From Prosapia bicincta (Eukaryota; Arthropoda; Insecta; Hemiptera; Cercopidae), in NCBI GenBank assembly GCA_036971475.1, contig JBAIZL010000010.1, positions 5,360,131-5,424,130 on the forward strand: a DNA stretch of 64,000 nucleotides, written 5' to 3'. Within the stretch, counting starts at the first letter, position 1. Each line of letters opens with the position of its first letter. The position numbers and the translations under genes are program-made. Positions 12,186 through 23,439 of this stretch are shown one piece after another. The notes below the pieces were generated by a model. That model saw only the letters and a list, made by a program, of their open reading frames with translations. It did not search any database and was not told the DNA's origin.

Positions 12186-15100
12186 AAAACTGACATCAAT
12201 TTAGAAGAAACAATATATACCTATTTTAGAGGAACAAGTCGTCTCTGCGTAACTCGTATTAGAGTAAAATCGTCTCTAACAATTCGTTTCAAACCATTAA
12301 CGAATGGCGTTTTGAAACAATTATCAAATAGCAGCTCGTTAAATGTGGGGGGGGGGGTGTTCAATGGGTAAAAGTTGTGTATATTCAACTAACACTAACT
12401 AAACTAAACAAAAATTCAATTCAGAAAAAATTACTGAAAACATTAAAATTTTGATTTGTTATACAACATTTATTAACATTTGCAATTTTAAAGCGTTTAG
12501 TACACTTGTGGTATCGGTAGTGGCTCTGTGGCCGGTACGCTTTCTATGTCCGCCTCATTGCTCTCAAATAAACTTTAAAATTACCAAAACGAATTACATG
12601 TAAACCGGCTTTTTTACGGTATTTTCAAATGGTTTATAAACCAGCTTAAAAGCTCCCGCTAAAACGCTATCAGGGAATCGTAAAAGAATTGAGGCTACTT
12701 CTAAATTGGAAAGAAATACGGTTTTGCAATTTTGTTCAATTTATGAAGTAGAAACTTTATTCTTATATTCACCAAAAATATCTTCAGAAACTAATATTTT
12801 TTAATTTTCAACATTTTTATTAATATAGAAACCAAACTGTTCAACGTTAGACGACGTAATTTGTATAGCCTATAACTTGATGTATGAACTTATGGAAAAT
12901 TATTGTCTAAATAGATTAACATTTTATTTGTTTCCTATAATTTGTAGTTTCAAAGCGACCGTTAAAAGGTTCTCTCAACGATAAGGAAAATGAAAGTAAG
13001 AGATATCTCTGAACCGAGTACTTTTGTGAGAAAATGTTTTTCAATTAAAACAAGAATAAGCGAAAAATAAAACAAATTTCATAACGCCTAATTCTAACCG
13101 GTTGCTGATCAAAACCTTTCTCTTATATTTAAACCTAATATTTACCTTAATAATTGACTCTATCGGGTGATTGCTGCATAATTTCTAATTAAAACCTTAC
13201 GACTATTACAGTTGATTAATCGGTAAAACTTTTTTGCCCGACTTTACAACTAATTGAAATGTTTTTAATAAAATACAAAGTTTGTGATTCCTATGTTTTT
13301 TTTTTTCTTATAACGAATTAGCATGCCTTTTGTAATTTAGGTTAAGTCATGCCTTCTGTTAGGTTACGTTCTTGTTTTTATAAATGAAAGAAGGAAAGAG
13401 GATAAAATAACGAGATCGTCAGCTATCTGAACCTTAATTACGTCTGTCGCTTGGAACATTCGAAATAGTCGCTTGGAACGTTCTGTTCGCTTGGATATCT
13501 TGAATAGTCGTTTTACTTATTCTTACGTTTAAAAAATTACTTTTTAATATTCTTCTGGAAAATGTGCTCTATACCGTTTGGTTTATTATTTCATAGCCAA
13601 TCTTTTTCAATCCTTTTACCATATTTTCTGATCCTCTCTCTCTTCTGATCATTTTTAATTTCTTATTACGGGTTTTTTAGTAAAAGAAAAGTGCATTAAA
13701 AAAAAATCATAATTTAGCATGACTCTAATTCATAAATATACATCCTTTAATTAAAACTTGGATTCATCATTATGGATAATTAATTGTCTAATGTTTATAG
13801 TATTTAGATTTCTTGTAGACATTTCAGACGTTTCGTGGAGTATATCCGGATATTTTGATCCCTGGTTAGGCCTCTGAGAGTTACCAACATTGTGTTAGAG
13901 TTGCCGTAAGAGTTTCTTCTGTAGATCTTCGTTACGTCTAACAATAAAATATATATTATTGTTAAAAGTGTTTATTTTCTGTTTACTAAAAGACAGTTCT
14001 AACTTTTTTTAATATTACTTTTAATAAACTTAAGGATTGATCCTTCCTTTTTTATATTAGAAATTGGAAGATTAGAGTTTGGTCCAGACCCCCAGGTTGC
14101 TTCCAGTGACGTATCGTGATGATCTGCTAAAGCCTGATCCTTAGGAGAGTCGCCAAGACCGTACTGGAGGTACAGTCTGAAGGAGTGACTCCTAATGCTC
14201 TCATCATCAAGTGCCATTAACTATAAGTTTTAACATATATTTTAACTTGAGCGGATGGATAAGTAAATTATTAACGATATATGCATATATTAATATACAT
14301 TGCTCACTAGATTTACGAAAAAACAGAACAGCGTGGCATTGACCGTGCAAAATTGAAATTACGGAGATAGGAGTTATTATTTCTATACTAAATATAATAA
14401 ATAGAATAAAATGGGAAAAACGTCTAAGATATAGTAAATATTTTCTCAACCTTTAAGCAACAATTTATAAACCTGGGAGATTATATCATGACAGAGTTAA
14501 TGCCATAAATCAACGTTTTTAAATTTTTAAAATAAAGAACAAAATAAATATCTGAAATATCTTGAATTTCAAAATCACTCAACGAAGTACACACGATTTT
14601 ATAAAAAAAGTAATTATATATTTTTTTAAATTTCAAAATCAAACGTTTTTATAAAAATATTTAAAAAATTAATAAGTTATTGTTAAAGAAGAAAATATAA
14701 CATAAAAAAGAAACCAAGTAATAAACTCGCAACTGAAGAGGTTATTTTATATAAAATTCTTTTACAAATATTTTGTTTATTTCGCAAAATAACTGTATTC
14801 AGTCAGGCTTGAAATTATCTTACACAACGTCTTGTCTGGGTAGGTTTGAATTATCATCCACTCCTTCATCATAAATATTAAGTTATTTAGGGGAAACATC
14901 CGCCCTGGTTTCGTTATAAACCTTTATGAGTAAAATTAGAGTTACAGAGAGTTGTCTAACCTATTTTATGGTACACAGAATAATGGTCCTTTGTACCTTG
15001 TATAAAGTTTATCCGTGATATAAAGACTACTGTCTGACTATTGTTTGAAATAAATTCAAAATAAGAAGTATGAGTTTATTAATAACATAAACCATAAGAG

Positions 15101-16384
15101 AACAATAAAAAACGTTGTTAATGCACCAGTTGCCGCTTGTGTCTGTAAGTAATAATTATTTAATGTTTTATTTTGAAAAAAGAGTTTTAGCGTTCCCAAT
15201 TCTGTCTTTCAGTTTTTACGGAGAGTTTAATGAACTCAAACATAAGCATATAGATTCATTTAAGTAAACAATAAATAAATTAATAGCACAAAACCTTATT
15301 TCGCCTCTAGACGCAATGTTATTTGTAATGTAAACTACCAGGTTACGAACCCAAATTTTCAATCACTGAGTTTATATAAACTTGAGCATTTTGGAAGTTT
15401 CCAGTTGAAAAAGATAAAATTCGTAACAATAATAAATAAAACAATCATCAATGAATTCTCGTTTTAAAAAAATATACATTTCAAACATTAACTTAATGCG
15501 TTTCGTGATTGTACTAGCGACCAAAATGGGTAATTTCCAATGTGAGTGCAATTATGTATTAATAACCCATTTACAAATAGATGCTATTTTTTAAAAACAT
15601 AAGTGGAGCCTAATTTTGTTATTAATAAAATAATTTGTAACTGATATTATAAATATTTGTTTTGTAATTCAAAATTCAGAAACAAAACTCACAGATACCT
15701 ATTTCACCTCGCAAACAACCTGATTTTTAAAAAAACTGTATTTAATAAAAACACACCAAATTGGAAAATAATACATCTCGACTTTCGGAAATTGGTGTAA
15801 TATAGTTAAAATTCGCCATTTTGTTACCTCTAAATTTTGAGATATTTTATAACTGCTGTTAGTAAATATTTTGAACTTTGTGTCTGTAAAACAAATAGAC
15901 CTATAGCCTAACAAACTATTTAAAAAAAATACGAGGTACAAAGATTTAAACTGAATATTTTGATAAATATTTGAGATACAGGAAATAACTTTTTTCCATT
16001 TTGTGTACATTCTGGGAGTAAAAACTCGGTTACGCTTTCGAAAGTTATGGTTAAGAATATATTTAAAAGTTTTAAGGTTAAAAGATAGGTTAGGTTAATA
16101 AGCAAATAGGTTTTATACTGCCTCTTATATCGTAAAGATTTTATGATTTTAGGAGACTATATGGGGTGTGACGGCGAACTATTCTATTTTGATATTTTAT
16201 TTTAGACATTTTCACTACCTCTGTACAGATCTGACAAAGACGAACTTAATTTACTAAATAATAAATATTATTATGCCTAAACGTTTTCCCCTAAAACAAA
16301 TAAAACAAACAAATAGTGTTAAAGTCAAGTTAACAAAGGCAAATTTTATCTGATTTACATTTTAATAAATAAATACAATTAATA
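12186..16384. other. AT-rich intergenic stretch
   Basis: No transposon ends, tandem array or convincing exon is seen. A minus-strand frame at 13999-14217 (MALDDESIRSHSFRLYLQYG...) is locally GC-richer and could be a gene remnant, but I recognise no family and see no splice context. Other frames here are low-complexity K, N, I and F-rich. Confidence 0.35.
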
Positions 16385-16710
16385 TAAATAAAGTAACTTG
16401 ACCTATGAGTTAAAACAGCTGTTCTACCACATAACCTATAACATAGAATCAGCTGTTTTATGAAATTATATTGTATCACTTTTGTTACGCTAAATGGGAC
16501 GAAATAACTATAATACTAACCTTGTCCCTTTTGTGAAACGTTTTCTCCAATATAAAACTGAGGATAATTGATTGAATATAATTATTTGATTTATATTTGA
16601 AAAAATAATAATATTCAGTGTCAAGCCCTACAAGTATAAAAACGAAATATTTGAACTTGAGTGAAAGGATAAAAAGTATTTTATCAACAACTGTAAATTT
16701 AAACTATCTA

Positions 16711-16806
<96 letters not shown>

Positions 16807-16835
16807 GGAGAGTGTGAACTAATAGGTGGAATTGA
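16385..16835 (-). repeat. R1 copy 2 with internal (TA)n
   Basis: R1 in minus orientation: CAGCTGTTCTACCACATAACC, then ATAGAATCAGCTGTTTTATG near 16443, and ending at GGGAGAGTGTGAACTAATAG near 16806-16825. The TA-rich segment of R1 has expanded to a (TA)n tract of about 90 bp (16712-16803). Confidence 0.75.
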
Positions 16836-19290
16836 AAACAGTTGAACAGCAAATACAAGAAACTGTCGCGCCTTCCCAAACAACGAATCCCGGAGATATC
16901 TCAAGAAGCTAAAATAATTACTGCCTAATTAGTAAGTGAGGAAACGGATATAGACTCGGTTAGCGAGATTGCACCACTTCCACTCAAATTATCTAATCAT
17001 GAATTACATGTTTAGCATTACCGTAACCTCTCCCTAACGGAAGTTGTAAGAGATAACTGGGCGCGTTCTTCCGGTGTGGAAACTACCCCCAGATGTTATC
17101 TGTGTGTCTGCTATAGACTTGTAATGTACTTACTCATTCCGTTCCCTAATGAAAGTAAATATTTATCCCTCACGCAAGTATACAAAGGCGCGCAGCCACG
17201 ACGTTTCTGAAGCATTACTTTCGATAAGTTTACTTTCACAAAACATCATACATGTTTTTTCAGACTGAATGATCAGTTTCACAATCAGTTTCAAAACTAC
17301 AAATGATACGACGTTTTCGAAACGCATCAGTACAGACCTCAATTAGTTCTTCAAATAATTTATGATAAAATGTTTTCATTAATAACATAATCAAAGAGTA
17401 ATAAAGTAATGTATAGGTTTACTAATCATAGGCTACTTTGAAAGAAAAATACATGGAAATGGCAATCTTTCTATTTATATATACTTTTATAATATATACC
17501 ATTTGAATTATGTAATAGATTTGGTCATTACTTCTATGTTATATATATATATAAGTTATATATTTCTTTATTTATCTTAATAACATAACTATAACATTTC
17601 TGTGTTGACAGTTAAGTTCTATTTCAAGGAAATATTGAATTGTACATATAATATTAGTTTTAATAGTATACAATATAAAAAGCATAGTGGTACAATATAT
17701 TACAAAATCACGATTCAGTATACAATAATTTAAAAACTACTATGACAAAAGCGGTTTTACTAAAACTGTAATAGTTTTAATAGTGTTTTTTGAATATCTA
17801 ACCTCATGTTCTAATAAAGTATTCTTGAATAGTTTTTATTTAATATTTAACAATTTCAATAATTAATATTTATGATATAAAGCATTTATATAACTTAACA
17901 ATCAAATAAACAGAAATTATGATACAGTAATTTTTGATGAGTTCATTAAAGAAGTTATTTATGAACAAAATTATTTTAAAACATATCATAATTATAATAA
18001 TAAGGAAACAATTTTCATATTGTAATTCAAAAATTGAGAAACAAAAATATCAGGCAATTATTAAAAATTGGGAAGTTAGAAATATGTCTAAAAGTTAGAA
18101 TAAAACGAATAACAAAATACAGATATTATGTGACAGATATTTATAGAGAAAATATTTATTAAAATAATTGAATTTGATTTTATTTGGGTTTTGTCTCTTT
18201 ATGTAATAGGTTTATACAGACGCAAACTATTATATTAGTAATTTTAGTAGAAATAATATTGTGTTAAAGTAACAAATAAAAAAACATATGGCAATAAGGT
18301 ACATATGCATACAAGGCGTCACTCCCTGTTAAATCGAAACCAGACAAAGTTTAACAAAACGTTGCCATACAACGACGTAATTAAAACTCCATTAAAGAAA
18401 TACATTCCAACGTAAATTCTCTGAGTAGAAAGCCGAAGGTCCTTGGAAAAACTCCGGCGAGATCGAAAAGTGTATTAAAAGTATGAAGTACAGACTTTGA
18501 GTTGGATATTGAATTCCACACAATCCTGAACGACAGAATGCGGCCTAAATATTAATGTACTGACACCAAGAGGAGAATGCTGACGAAATGTTTTGCAACG
18601 TGCAAGCTTTCAAGGTGAGTGTTTATTTGTTATGGCGTGAAACATACAGAACGACAAGTAATTACTAGTTTTAAAACTTTCAGTCAATTTCCTACTGTCA
18701 ATTTCATGAACAATTACATTAAATTGGGTGTTACTCTGTCTTTAGAAGCATATAATGTATGTGTGAAAGATTAAGTTAATTGAATCAATAACGCACTAAA
18801 GGGGGACCAAGAAAACCCCTCTCCCTTAGCGTGACAAAAAAATAAAAAATTAGTAATAAATTTAAAACTACAGAGAAAACATTTATGTTTTAATCGAAAA
18901 ATATTAGTTAACTCACTATACTCTGACCTAAAACGAATATTTAGTCTTAATATAAGTCATTGTAGTGCTGGAAATGCGTAAAACATGATTTTTATAGTGG
19001 TACTTATTCAATATTTTCTACGTGAGAAGGAGGTATACTGGCTCCTTCTTACACAAATTCCTTAGTTTGGGGCTGGTTTGAGTAACACACTTTAAGTTTT
19101 GGATTGCTTTTTGGAGACTTATGGTGCCTTTTGTCAATGAGGCACGTAAAAACAATAACTAAATTTCAAACCAGGCTTCTTCAACACAGAAGAAGTCAAA
19201 CACTCAAATCGAAACAGGCAAATAGGATATTTTCCAACTGGGAATTATTAGTAACTACAAGAGTAAGTGATAAAAATATTTTGCAAAGAA
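16836..19290. other. Intergenic stretch with one isolated splice-donor-like site
   Basis: Mostly AT-rich with no repeat family recognised. At 18588-18620 a short ATG frame (MFCNVQAFK) runs into CAAG|GTGAGT, a strong donor consensus, after a locally GC-richer stretch (18300-18600). No upstream promoter or downstream exon can be shown, so this is only a candidate first exon. Confidence 0.25.
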
Positions 19291-19905
19291 ACATATTGCT
19301 AAATTTAAGAGAGATAGATAGCGAAAAGAGAGAAAGAAAGAATTATAGAAAATGATGACAGAGAAGGAAACAAAGATTGAAAGAGGAGAGAGAAGCGGTA
19401 AAAGATACAGGAGGGAAGAGAAAGAGAGATAAAAAGGAAGGGACAGACAAAGAGGTACATGAAATAAAAAGGAATAGGGAGAGAGGCAGGAAGGAAGAAA
19501 GTACAGAAGTGGTAGGAAAAGAGAAAGATGGAAAAAGAGAGAGGGAATATGAGAGAAAGTTGGAGAGAGATAAGAATAGAGAAATATGGGGGAAAAAATT
19601 GGTAGGAAGACAATAGTAGAGGCAAGGGAGAAAGAGTTTTGAGAAAGAAAGGAGATACAGAATCACGGGACACTAGGCAATAAATATTAACGATAAAGCC
19701 ATTGGAAGAAAACAATATTGTTAAATTTCAAAGAAATAGAAAGAGCTGAGTGAAATGATATAGAAAAGCAGGGCGGAGAAGGAAAGAGAGATTGAAAGAG
19801 GAGAGAGAAGGGGGAAGAGATACAACGGGAATGAAGAGAATAAGATGGAACGAGAAAAAGAGAGAGAAAAGAAAGGAAAAGACAGATAGTGGCAGGAAAA
19901 GAGTT
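19290..19905. repeat. Duplicated purine-rich block
   Basis: Two adjacent related GA-rich blocks, about 19290-19480 and 19690-19880, share the order AAATTT..GAGATAGA/AATAGA, AAAGAGAGA/GAAAGAG and GATTGAAAGAGGAGAGAGAAG. This is a local tandem duplication about 400 bp apart. The S, F and L-rich frames on the minus strand and E, R and K-rich frames on the plus strand are compositional artefacts. Confidence 0.6.
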
Positions 19906-20254
19906 ATGAATAATTTTGAAATGACGTGTAAGTCTATATGTTTAAGTATCTGCATAGTCAACTTGTTTACTTTGATGTCCATAATTCTGATTGGTTGGTT
20001 ACCTAGAAAGTCATCTAGCCTTGACATTTTCAAGGGTTGTATGTAATGTACGGCCGTGGGTGTTATTCGTACCCTGTAGAAAAGATAAGCATTCGAGTAC
20101 ATTTTCTGCCTTTAATAACATTACAATATTTTTCATTCTTGATGTGTGTTCGGAATTACCTAATTTTCATATTGTATTCATTAAATTGTACTCATTAAAC
20201 AGTGTTGACAGTGTTTGTTTTCCACTGGAGGTTGTCGCTCAAACTTAACGTCTA

Positions 20255-20365
20255 AACAGAGCGAACCGAACGGACGCAATGTGTGGGAAAACTGCCGGAA
20301 CGGAGCTGACTGAACTGAGCTGAGCGGAGCGGACTGAACTGAACGGATCAAGTGTGAGACAAACC
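20255..20365. repeat. GC-rich GAACGGA/GAGCGGA direct-repeat patch
   Basis: Short imperfect repeats of about 5-10 bp (GAACGGA, CTGAACTGAG, GAGCGGAGCGGACTGAAC) form a GC-rich island in AT-rich flanks. Such patches are often transposon subterminal repeats, but I could not find a matching inverted end nearby. Confidence 0.35.
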
Positions 20366-20449
20366 TTAAAACACCAGTAAATTTTCAGCCAATGACTACG
20401 ACGTTTTGCCTCTGTTTGATCCATTATCACTGGAACTGGAATTTTCCAT

Positions 20450-21369
20450 ATTTTGTCACAGGTACCACCAGTAAAAAACTATTACCAATGACAAAGTCAC
20501 CGGGACAGAAATATCAGCCAAAGCTAATATTTTGAACACCTTTAAGTGTATGTTTTTATAAAGTTTAGAGCTACCATAATTCCAGTTTAAATTTTAAAAA
20601 AACCTAAATAAGTATCTACTATTTAATATTTGAAAATGGTGTCATTCCGAAACGCGTCAGTGAAAATATTGTAATGTTAGGAAATATAGAAAGATTTACT
20701 TGAATATACACAATTATTTCTAACAGACGTGAAAATTAATATATTTCAATCCTTTAGGGGTGTTTCTGGTCGCTTTGGTATTTGGGGACGTAGGATTTCT
20801 GATGTTTCCTGTTGTATTTAGATTTATGAAATAACGGGTTAAAGGAAAGAATCATAGATATTAGGTTAATCCATACAGTGACTAGAATTCATAGACTATA
20901 TTATTTAATATTGAGTGAAAATTAATTTAAAGATCTATTTTTTAAATCCATGAAAGTAAACGAGTAAATGAAAAAAAAAGTTTAAAATTTACAAAATTTA
21001 GGATTTAGCTGTAGTTGGAAAACTTAAGTATGTTTTGGAAGTAATAAGATAAGTAATAAGTCATCTTGTCCTGCGTCCTTTATGTATATGTCATCTCCTT
21101 AACCAATTATAGTATTTTAAAACAGAACAAATTCTTTAAATTTGAAAGATATAGCCACAATTAAAATATAAAGCAAACGTCAACTTCAAAATATTTGCTG
21201 GGTAACCTGAACTGTGAATAATAGGAAAGCTGTAATGAACAAATTCTATATTGACGTTGCAGTAACACATCCACCACAACAAAAATAACTAAAAAAGTCG
21301 CTTAATAACTGATAATATTCAATGTAAATATTATTTTCTGTATTTATTGAATTATTTCTATTGGTTTAC
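20450..21369. other. Intergenic stretch, nothing recognised
   Basis: AT-rich, without tandem arrays, inverted repeats or frames of note. Confidence 0.4.
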
Positions 21370-21489
21370 ATTCTCCTAATACATATCTTGTACAAATTTT
21401 CAATCGTTAAACAAAATTCTTTTTATTCGTATACTCAAGTTCAATTACATATGAGTAAACTTGTAGTGGATAAAAATAATTAATAAAAT

Positions 21490-21570
21490 TGTCTGGTGGT
21501 CTAGGTCGGATTCGAACTAAGTATCTTCATGTCCGAAGTCTAGTACTTTGGTACTGAGCCAATTTTCCCG
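21490..21570 (-). other. tRNA-like sequence (tRNA-derived SINE head or tRNA relic)
   Basis: The minus strand shows an A-box-like TTGGCTCAGTACC (21550-21562) and a B-box-like AGTTCGAATCC (21508-21518 on plus) at tRNA-like spacing. A CTTC/GAAG pair lies where the anticodon stem should be. The T stem and acceptor do not pair well, so it is not a functional tRNA. It sits inside R1, which suggests a SINE-type insertion. Confidence 0.45.
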
Positions 21571-21747
21571 TAATTAGAATTTTTTAAAGTATTAATTCAT
21601 TAATTAAATTTAATGATTTAATTATATTTTTTTATTGCAGAAAAACTTCCCAAAAGAGACAAGGTATGGAATATAGTTATTTTGTCAATTTGTCTTAAAA
21701 TAACTGATACCATATAATTTCATAAAACAGCTGATTTTATGTCGTAG

Positions 21748-22240
21748 GTTATATGGTAGAACACCTGTTTTATTGTGTAGGTTATGTGATAGAACAGCTG
21801 TTTTATTGTGTAGGTTATGTGATAGAACAGCTGTTTTATTGTGTAGGTTATATGGTAGAGCATCTGTTTTATTGTGTAGGTTATGTGACAGAACAGCTTT
21901 TTTATTATGTAGGTTATGTGATAGAACACCTGTTTTATTGTGTAGGTTATGTGGTAGAATACCTGTTTTATTGTGTAGGTTATGTGATAGAACACCTGTT
22001 TTATTGTGCAGGTTATGTGGTAGAAAAGCTGTTTTATTGTGTAGGTAATGTGGTAGAACACCTATTTTATTGTGTAGGCTATGTGATAGAACACCCTTTT
22101 TATTGTGTAGGTTATGTGATAAAACAGCTGTTTTATTGTGTAGGTTATGTGATAAAACAGCTGTTTTATTGTGTAGGTTATGTGGTAGAACACCTGTTTT
22201 ATTGTGTAGGTTATGTGATAGAACAGCTGTTTTAACGCAA
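21748..22240. repeat. 33-bp tandem array, 15 units
   Basis: Units start every 33 bp from 21748 to 22210 and read GTTATGTGATAGAACA(G/C)CTG followed by TTTTATTGTGTAG. The unit is the right-end segment of R1 (GGTTATGTGGTAGAACAGCTG), so the array grew inside this R1 copy. Because 33 is a multiple of three, frames stay open on both strands (FYCVGYVIEQL repeated on plus), without evidence of coding. Variants alternate between CAGCTG and CACCTG. Confidence 0.9.
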
Positions 22241-22290
22241 AGGTCAAGTTACTTTATTTATATTATTTGTAATTGTTTAATAAACAGTAA

Positions 22291-23435
22291 ATAATATAAA
22301 TTTTTTGGTTGTTTTAATACTTAGGAGTTAATTTTAAAACAATTTTGTTTGTATACTTGCTTATTGATTTTATGTTATAAAGCCGATTAGTAGAAGTGTG
22401 AGTTCGTGGGTCATGCTTCTCAAGTCGCACGCAGATGACTCTTATACATCTGTGATATACCGAGAGTCCTTTACACAAAAATAGCAATCAATCTTTACTT
22501 GTAATTACTGCAATATTTCCACTTAAAACTTTATGATCCCAACCGTTTTCTCAGCAGAAAATCTTTATAACGCCAACTTTACAAACATTTTAAAACATTT
22601 AAAATAAAAAGTAAAGATAGCGCTTCCATTGATTTCCAGCTTCTGAAGCAATTAGCGTTCTTTTGTTCGTTCTTTGACTTCGATGTGTTTTTAGAAATGG
22701 AGAAAGTAAAAGGCGAAGCGAATGAAGCCGGTTCATTACGGCACCAGATAGAAACTTTGGGTCTCGCCTGGCAGTTTCAAGGGTTTCACGCCCCAAAAAC
22801 TCAGTTTAATTTGATAAAGATTAGTGTTCCTTTACCATTCAATCAATGTTTTCAATGTAATTCTTATATTTTTCAAGTCAACGTTTACATCGTCATCATT
22901 TCTTATCTGATCATTTCTTCTAACCATCTATTTAGCAATTATATCTCAAAATTACCATTGTAAGAAAAACAGTAGACATAATCATTCTACAAAAACTTAC
23001 TTCACTATTTCTCTACTAGAGGTAGCTCAGTGCATTCAGAAAAAATGACTTTTTTCATACAAACAAATGTTCTTACAATTCTTGGCTCAATTAATTTTTA
23101 ACTAGCAGTATTTTTTCAACCATTCCTTCTAAACATTGATTTACCAATAATATGTGAAATAATACCAATGTAAGACAAAAGAGAATTCTACAAAAACTTA
23201 ATTCGGAATTTCTCTATTAGATTTCATTGCATTCAGTATAAAATAATTTGATACATTAAACAAAAAAAAACTATAAATTCATTTGAAGATTTTTCAACTA
23301 CTAATACGTAGAGCCACTTCGAGCATAAGGTGTACTTATTTACATGGATTTGGGGGAATGAAGATGCAAATAAACATACAGATATTTATCCATTGCATAT
23401 TGCGGATAGCAAAGTCTTTATACATCTAGGAAAAG
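22291..23435. other. Intergenic stretch with a small GC-richer patch
   Basis: At 22620-22800 base composition rises and both strands carry short frames (minus: ETLETARRDPKFLSGAVMN...; plus: MEKVKGEANEAGSLRHQIE...). No family is recognised and no splice context is visible. The rest is AT-rich. Confidence 0.3.
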
Positions 23436-23439
23436 AAGA

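Larger units (their letters stand above)
21370..22290 (+). repeat. R1 copy 3, interrupted and internally expanded
   Basis: The R1 order is kept (TTTCAATCGTTAAACAAAATT near 21397, ACTTGTAGTGGATAAAA near 21460, GACAAGGTATGGAATATAG near 21658, CATAAAACAGCTGATTTTATG near 21721, and AGGTCAAGTTACTTTATTTA at 22241-22260). Two things break it: a tRNA-like insertion at about 21490-21570 and a 33-bp tandem array (21748-22240). Confidence 0.75.

Noticed and set aside
21490..21570. Functional tRNA gene
   Set aside because: A and B boxes are recognisable, but the T stem and acceptor stem do not pair, and the sequence is embedded in a repeat.
21753..22235. 160-codon plus frame of repeated FYCVGYVIEQL
   Set aside because: A product of the 33-bp array inside R1. 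Both strands are open and variants are not biased to synonymous positions.
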